From: Zygnema cylindricum
Lineage: Eukaryota; Streptophyta; Zygnematophyceae; Zygnematales; Zygnemataceae
Length of the DNA stretch: 60,000 nucleotides
Assembly: GCA_037447655.1 (NCBI GenBank)
Contig: JBBHKE010001095.1
Location: 64,001 to 124,000, forward strand
Direction: 5' to 3'
Positions 54,383 through 60,000 of the stretch are shown here, one piece after another. The notes under the pieces were generated by a model. The model worked only from the letters and a program-made list of their open reading frames with translations, was not told where the DNA came from and did not search any database. The position numbers were made by a program, and so were the translations under genes. Each line of letters starts with the position of its first letter. Position 1 is the first letter of the stretch.

Positions 54383-54487
54383 AGATCACCATCCCTACGC
54401 CGAAACCAACTTTGTAAGCGAAAACAACCATCCATGTCCACCATCCCTACGCCGAAACCAACTTTGTAAGTGAAAACAGCCATCCAT
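54383..54487. repeat. ~50-bp tandem duplication
   Basis: ccatccctacgccgaaacca and the following ~30 bp occur twice in a row with two differences. Confidence 0.85.
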
Positions 54488-56009
54488 GTCCACAAGCAGT
54501 CATGGAAACAACTATCTTGCACGTTTCATCTGAATCGCCGATTAGATTGATTAGTGACCCAGTCAATGACAAGTGTCATGTGTCAAGCACACAGTAACAA
54601 ATAGGGTAGAGATATATTTGCTTGTTATCTTTTTCAGTTGCAGAGGTCGCAAGAGTACCTTAGCAGTTTTGAATACAAAACTGCGGATTTTTAAGATTAA
54701 TCATGCAGCGGTTTCCAGACATTTGACAGACAACGGAGACAGATTAAATTCATTGTTTTGTAACATGACCAGTTTTTTACAGTAATTTAGCCATTTTTCA
54801 GCTTAATAAGAAGGTATCCTTCCTAATTGCTAGTTATGTTCTACTTGATCTCTGTTGTTTCAGTATCCCTGGAAAAACATGTTAAGCGTTTGTTAATTTG
54901 TATTCAGATTTATGCAGTAACTAGTTTATTGTGCTACAATGTTTCCCCCAATTGTCCTAATTTTCGGTAATTGACATGCACATTATGTAGAAGTTGTTTT
55001 TATAATCGCCCTTGGATCTTCCCTCAATTTGAAAAGGTTGTTTTTCCAGGACATGACTGGCGAGTGCCATGTCTTCTAATTCCTGCAAGTAAATTGATTG
55101 AAAATTTGGTTGCAAAAATATGAAATCCTTAAGTCCAAGTTTTAGCTTAACAATAGTTCCTAAAATACACACTCTAATCTTTGCAAAAGAAGTCATCTTC
55201 TAAGTCTTAATTGAAAGTTACTATTTGCTTCCATAGGTCACAAACTGCTGATTCTAGGTTGTCGGAGGTTGCTCCGAAAAAGGATTTGAGATTCCACATC
55301 CGTCTTTGCTGAATCATAACTGTTGAATTGAAGCGACAAATCGTCACATTGATGTATCGTACTAGTCAACTAGTTCGATTGACACCGCCTAGACAAGTGG
55401 CAGATTACCACTAGCGGAGTCTTCACTCGCCTCACAAAACCGATGGGATAAATAGAGTCGCAAACTTCAACAATCGCTTCGTGTCTTTCGCTAATTTAAT
55501 GTATTTTCGCAAATCATTATAGCAGTCTTAAGGTTTTGAAGTAGTCATCAGTGCGCAGTTGTTCCAGCAAGAAGCAAACCCCAGTATTAATCAAGAAAAT
55601 TGTAGAATATTTGCAGGAAATAGCCATAGGTAGATTTTAGCAAATTACTGCAAGTTGAAAACAACGGATTTATAAGATAGATTTTTGAACTTAAATTACA
55701 TGACAACATTGTGCAAAATTCCTTTAATACAATTTCTCCTGTAAAGCGTTATATTGTGCTTGTCCCCTAATTTATCTTTCTCCAATTTAAATTTCTATAA
55801 GTGTGGTGTGTCTTACCAGAAAGGTTCTAACGATTTCTATTTTTATATTACATTAATTAACTAATGAATTAGAATTTAATTTCACTTCTAGTTACCGCTT
55901 CAAAAGGTCAAAGAGTTGACGGCCAAACCTAATTTACAATAATTAAGCCCAATTCCAACTGATTGCATGTAAAATATTAAATTTAGCATATTAACTTAAC
56001 CCATTTCTA
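54488..56009. other. No gene recognised
   Basis: AT-rich sequence; ORFs of 70-79 codons lack supporting features. Confidence 0.55.
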
Positions 56010-56182
56010 AGTTCGGGAGGGAGAGAAAGAGGGAGGGAGGGACAGAGGGAGGGAGGGACGGAAGGAGGAAAGGAAAGAGGGAGGGAGGGAGGGAAGGAAG
56101 GAAAGAGGGAGGGAAGGAATGAAAGAGGGAGGGAAGGAGGGAAGGAGGGATGGAGGGAAAAAAGGAAGGAGGGAGGGAGGAA
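56010..56182. repeat. Polypurine (GGGA/GGAA)n tract
   Basis: About 170 bp of almost pure purine on the plus strand, variants of gggagggaggaa. The minus-strand Ser/Pro/Phe frame through it is not a gene. Confidence 0.95.
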
Positions 56183-56221
56183 ATGTTAAAATTTACAATG
56201 TGCGTAATCAATGTTAATTTT

Positions 56222-56380
56222 AATGCCGGTGTGAATGTAGCAATGTTGGCTCGTAGATAGTGTGATTTAATTTGGTTGGGCGTCACGTCGCGCATTTTGA
56301 TTCATTGTTTCTTTGGCACTTTTAAGCGTGTACGTTTTGTACTGTGTACACGGTTTATTTCGTTTGGTTTCGTGCGAGGT
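56222..56380. repeat. Dispersed repeat, copy 2
   Basis: Counterpart of 6910-7080: aatgtagcaatgtt, tagtgtgattt, cgcgcattttgattcatt, cgtgtac in the same order. Confidence 0.6.
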
Positions 56381-56453
56381 AACGGCTCTTGTCCTTCAGG
56401 CGTTTCCAGTAATAGTACGGACTTGTTTACTGGGAGTATTATGTTGATCACTA

Positions 56454-56669
56454 CACCGCCAATCGCTATTAGCGTTGTGTACAATAATTCCGTCCCGCTT
56501 TTTTTATTTTTATTCTCAAATAGAATTATCCACACTATTATAAAAAAACCCTAATTCCTAATTAGAGTAGACGATTTCTTCGAAAATTTCCAAATTCCCA
56601 ATAAGCGTAAACAACGCTAATTATTCGTATACGCTAAAAAAACTTACACGCTAATAGCGATTGGCGGTG
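56454..56669. mobile_element. 216-bp MITE with TA target site
   Basis: Terminal inverted repeats of 22-23 bp (CACCGCCAATCGCTATTAGC... at 56454 and its reverse complement ending at 56669) are flanked by TA on both sides. TA duplication suggests the Tc1/mariner group. There is no coding capacity. The perfect TIR match implies a young or recently active family. Confidence 0.85.
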
Positions 56670-57167
56670 TACTCTATCAGGTCGTACCGTAATCCGTACC
56701 CGACCGGCCGCGTCGAATCCGGATTCAACCGGGTTATTCCAAAAAAAAAGAAAAAAAGGGTATGGCCGAGTAAGCAAAACACTAAAAAAATATAGAACGT
56801 TTCGTATGTACGTAGGGTTCGGGTAGTCTCTAGAAATCGAGTTTCGTTTAGGTTTTTTTTTTCGTAAACACGTATCGGGTACCGGGTAACAATTTAGGAG
56901 CGTGCGATTACGCGACCTTATTTCGGGTGTTCGGATTTTGGAAAAAAAAAGGAAGTCGGATTTGGGTATTTGAAAACTTTGATTTTGTGACCTCTAAATT
57001 TTGTTCAATGGTGTAGAATACGCGTACAAATAAGACATTCGAGCACGCTTTTACATATCTTAATTTTCGTCCACCACGAATCTAGATTGGTGGGCTACAT
57101 GGTGGAATCTAGCGCTCTTTTGAGCTTTATCGGATCGGTATATTTATATCAGGTTAGGGTAAGATTC

Positions 57168-57857
57168 CATTAGAGGAAAATGCGGGTTGTTTACTAGACG
57201 CCGTACGTTTTTGTACAAATTCATACCATTTTTTTTGTTTTGTCAAACAAAACATGTTTACCGCATAGCTGTCAAGATGCTCCAATGTTATAGGCGCAAG
57301 AAATGACCGTTGGATGTTTCACTTTTTTAGATATGCGAAGCAATCGCGCAAATCATCCAGTGTGAAGAAACTCTCCTCGCCATGAGTGTTGCTTCATACT
57401 GGTCGTGTACCATTGGTACACGTGAAAAAGCAAAAAAATACCCACCTCGAACAGACGATCACAGGCCTACACGTTGTACATGTCATGTGCCTCCTGCCAC
57501 AATATATGCATGTCAGCCGAAAGCATCCTCGCACGCTCCATCTGACATCCTCCGACCTTGAAAGTTTGACGTTTCTTTTTGCCATTCCGTTTCAAAATTT
57601 TGATTTCCATTTTCAAAATTAAAAATCTGGCCGCAAACTTTTCGTTCGAATTATTAACTATCTCCGCTGTTACACATATTAAGTTCAGATTTTAAGTTTG
57701 AAGAATATTTAGAGATTTAAAAAATGTGAACAGTAACCTTCGTGACACCAATCATAATTGCGAAAGGTTGTTTACTGGCCCGACACAAAGGAGCGCACTG
57801 CTAGTAAACCCGTCATTAGACGTGTATGTACGTTTACTGGGACCGCCTAATGGAATC
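57168..57857. repeat. Dispersed ~700-bp repeat, copy 2
   Basis: Matches 16786-17490 at both ends and in scattered internal blocks (gttgtttact, cgccgtac, tttactgggaccgcctaatgg). The termini GATTCCATTAG and CTAATGGAATC are exact inverted repeats here, which supports a DNA-transposon origin. The TSD is not clear. Confidence 0.65.
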
Positions 57858-58785
57858 GAGGCCTTATTTGTGGAGCTTATTGTTTGGGAAGGCTTTTCCA
57901 TGTTGTGTACGGTAGTTATCTACAGTACAGTAGTCTCGATGTACTTTGCCCTTCTAGTAGTCTTGTCGGCGTCGCCTTATTGGTGCGCAATTCGCGTTAC
58001 GCGTACCTTTGGCCGCGCTGTCGCGTAATAAGACTTTTGTCGAAGTGTCGGAGGCGTGTCGAGTGAGTATCATGATTGGAAGAAACACTTTCATGCGGCC
58101 GCCCGGTGACGGTAGGCGCCTAGCTTGTCGTTTTGTGAGGCTAGACGTCCCGTTGTAACTACAACCAAATAGAAACAGAATTAGAGTGAAGAAAATCACG
58201 ACTATTTTGTCGCTTCGTAGGCCAGCTATATTCGTAGTCCCCTGGTCGGTCAATCTTGGACGGCCGTCGGTTCATCGCCTATCCATGCCGCCTTCTTTTT
58301 ATATTTTAGTTCAAAAAGTGTTATATTTCTGCCATTTTTCTATATGTTTCACCTCGGGAATTGTTGGAACAAATCAGATGCATGATTCCATGACCGGTCA
58401 AAGGTAAACGACAAGGAAGACGCAAGGCTGCATGCAGAAGTGTACCGTCATTAAAAATAAAGTACAGTGCGGATAACACAAATATAGCTTTGCACTCGTG
58501 TGTCCGTACAGAGATCTAGTTTTATCGTCACCGCGACTATGATTTCACTTCCGTACAGCGAGTCCGTTGCTTCCCTACCTTTTTGATACGTGCGAATATT
58601 CGTCTAATTTTCCCGCCTGGGGAAAGGTACAAAGGTCGAGCTTCGAGCTCTGTTTTCTCATCAGTCCTCTCTCGCTCTCCTCCCTCGTTCCACTCTCACT
58701 TTTGAAAGGATCTTACACAAAATTCAGAGTGCAAGACTACAGCGGAAGCAAAAATGAAACATTCAGACGAGAACGAACTGTCCAC
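57858..58785. other. No gene recognised
   Basis: Mixed-composition DNA with several tgtacgg/gtac motifs and short ORFs without recognisable features. Confidence 0.55.
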
Positions 58786-60000
58786 AAAAGCCAATATATT
58801 TCATAGACATTTTCTCCCCATACTGCATACACTATCTCCTAGTGTTCGATTCAACCTCTCAGCTACCCCATTTTGTTTTTGGTTAAATGGTACAGTTTTA
58901 TGGTGCTGCACTCCCTCATCTCTCAGATATTCCTCAAACTGGTTAGAGGTATATTCCCCCCCATTTTCACTCTTTGTCCTCTTAATGGGGTTTCATTCAA
59001 CTTTTCACTCCATGCTTTATATTCTTTGAAGTAAGTTGATGCTTCAGACTTTGTTTTTAGAAAGTAGACTCTAGAGTATGTTGACCTGTCATCGGTTATT
59101 GTCATCATGAACCTCTTTCCTCCAACCGAAGGTACCTTTGCAGGTCCCCAAATATCTGTGTGGACTAAATCTAATGCTTTCTCACCTCTATATGTGGCGA
59201 CTTTAGGAAAGGGAAGTCTGTGAGCCTTACCTTGAGCACAGCCACTACAATCATCCATCATTTCATTATCCCCAAACTGAATGCCTTCTACTACCCCAAG
59301 TTTTTTCATTTCCCTCAACCTATCAAAATGCACATGCCCCAACCGCTTATGCCAAATCATAAACTTAGGAACACCAACATAGTAAGCATTATTATTTTCA
59401 TTACTCAAGTTTAGCCTAAACATTCCTGACTACCCTTGTCTGCCATGAAGTAAATTTGTCACCCCTTATCATCCCCATACTTAGCTGTAAAGACTCCCTT
59501 TCTCGTGAAGGTATCAAACTCTTTCTCAAGCCTAAACATTCAATGCCTTCCCTTATCTGCCATGAAGTAAACTTCATCGCCATACTTAGCTGTAAAGACT
59601 CCCTTTCTAGTGAAGGTATCAAACTCTTTGTCATCTAACACAGACGTAGAGACAAGATTTTTACTCAGTTGAGGAATGTAAAGTACATTTGAGAATGTAA
59701 GTATAGAAGTCTTACCCTCCACTAAGACTTTCGGATCTACTGATCCTACTAGATCTGTAGTAACCACTCTCCCATCCCCGTACTTTATCTCTACAGTAGG
59801 AATCTTTCTTAATTTAGTTAATAGTTCTTTATCACGACAATTATGCATTGCTGCACCTGAGTCGATGATCCATCCTTCCTGTGGAGCTTCCCGAATTGCT
59901 CAAAGGGCACACTTCTGTCTCCGAGGGATCTCCTTCTCCTCTAGACTCTCGTCAAGAAGAAGCTCCCCATCCTCGTTAGAAGACTCATCCTCGGTTTCTC
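58786..60000 (-). mobile_element. Cop-E: Ty1/copia fragment, minus strand, runs off window
   Basis: Read from 60000 downwards: acidic gag tail, protease GWIIDSGAAMHNC (~59855), the linker to integrase, HHCC finger (HKRLGHVHFDRL ... CSGCAQGK), integrase core VHTDIWGPAKV, then EYTSNQFEEYL and QNGVAERLNRTL (~58850), where similarity stops. The protein is close to Cop-D. Lesions: a ~110-bp tandem duplication at 59430-59640 and frameshifts near 58980. The RT end is missing; the gag end lies beyond the window. Confidence 0.9.

Noticed and set aside
55996-56295. 99-aa minus-strand Pro/Ser/Phe protein
   Set aside because: Translation of the GGGA/GGAA tract.
1-60000. CRISPR arrays, bacterial operons or prophage
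   Set aside because: No regular repeat-spacer array and no bacterial gene organisation; all direct repeats are LTRs, tandem duplications or microsatellites.

Overview
EUKARYOTIC, REPEAT-DOMINATED WINDOW. Plausible genes lie in AT-rich DNA with TATA-like promoters and GT-AG introns, and roughly two thirds of the window is transposable elements. No operons, Shine-Dalgarno sites or CRISPR arrays are present. The mix (Ty1/copia elements with a copia-type half-tRNA primer site, a chromodomain Ty3/gypsy element, and a Ty3/gypsy element carrying a cytosine-5 DNA methyltransferase) suggests an alga or other protist-grade or basal plant-like eukaryote. I cannot name the species. Names used below are mine: Cop-A, Cop-B, Cop-C, Cop-D, Cop-E (Ty1/copia), Gyp-1 and Gyp-2 (Ty3/gypsy).

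LAYOUT. 1-9.7 kb: AT-rich host DNA with a (GAT)n tract, a four-unit ~152-bp tandem repeat, an 843-bp hAT-type non-autonomous element with an exact 8-bp target-site duplication (TSD), and a plus-strand solo LTR. 9.7-15.5 kb: Cop-A, complete LTR to LTR but decayed. 15.5-18.2 kb: a minus-strand LTR fragment, a perfect 28-bp palindrome, a decayed dispersed repeat, and a short secreted-protein ORF behind a duplicated promoter. 18.3-50.5 kb: a nested stack. Its outer layer is probably one large Ty3/gypsy element (Gyp-2). Cop-B sits in its presumed leader/gag part. Cop-C sits further in, is split by Gyp-1, and Gyp-1 is split between protease and reverse transcriptase by Cop-D. LTR divergence follows the nesting order: about 2% for Gyp-1 and about 0.7% for Cop-D inside it. 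50.6-51.9 kb: a minus-strand solo LTR of the Cop-C/D family. 52.0-52.8 kb: a broken host gene with two homologous cysteine-containing exons. 53.3-54.1 kb: a broken minus-strand ORF. 56.0-57.9 kb: a purine tract, a 216-bp TA-flanked MITE and a dispersed repeat shared with 16.8-17.5 kb. 58.8-60.0 kb: Cop-E on the minus strand, running off the window.

WHAT STANDS OUT. (1) Gyp-2 encodes, in order, a CCHC knuckle, an aspartic protease, a cytosine-5 methyltransferase (PCQ and ENV motifs intact), RT, RNase H, integrase and a C-terminal PHD finger: a chromatin writer and a probable chromatin reader in one retroelement. (2) The Cop-C/D LTR family carries an antisense tRNA-like module (A-box and B-box) at a fixed distance (~214-221 bp) from the LTR start, and a separate 229-bp TG...CA insertion with a 5-bp TSD carries a near-complete tRNA cloverleaf. 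(3) In three copia families the gag start codon lies inside the LTR and the primer-binding site is translated in one conserved phase as (Q)VMGP. (4) Gyp-1 has an extra 449-aa ORF after the chromodomain ORF, of no family I recognise.

Almost all element genes carry stops or frameshifts. The least damaged are Cop-D (one in-frame TAG in 1,453 codons) and Gyp-1 (one frameshift in a C run, besides the Cop-D insertion).
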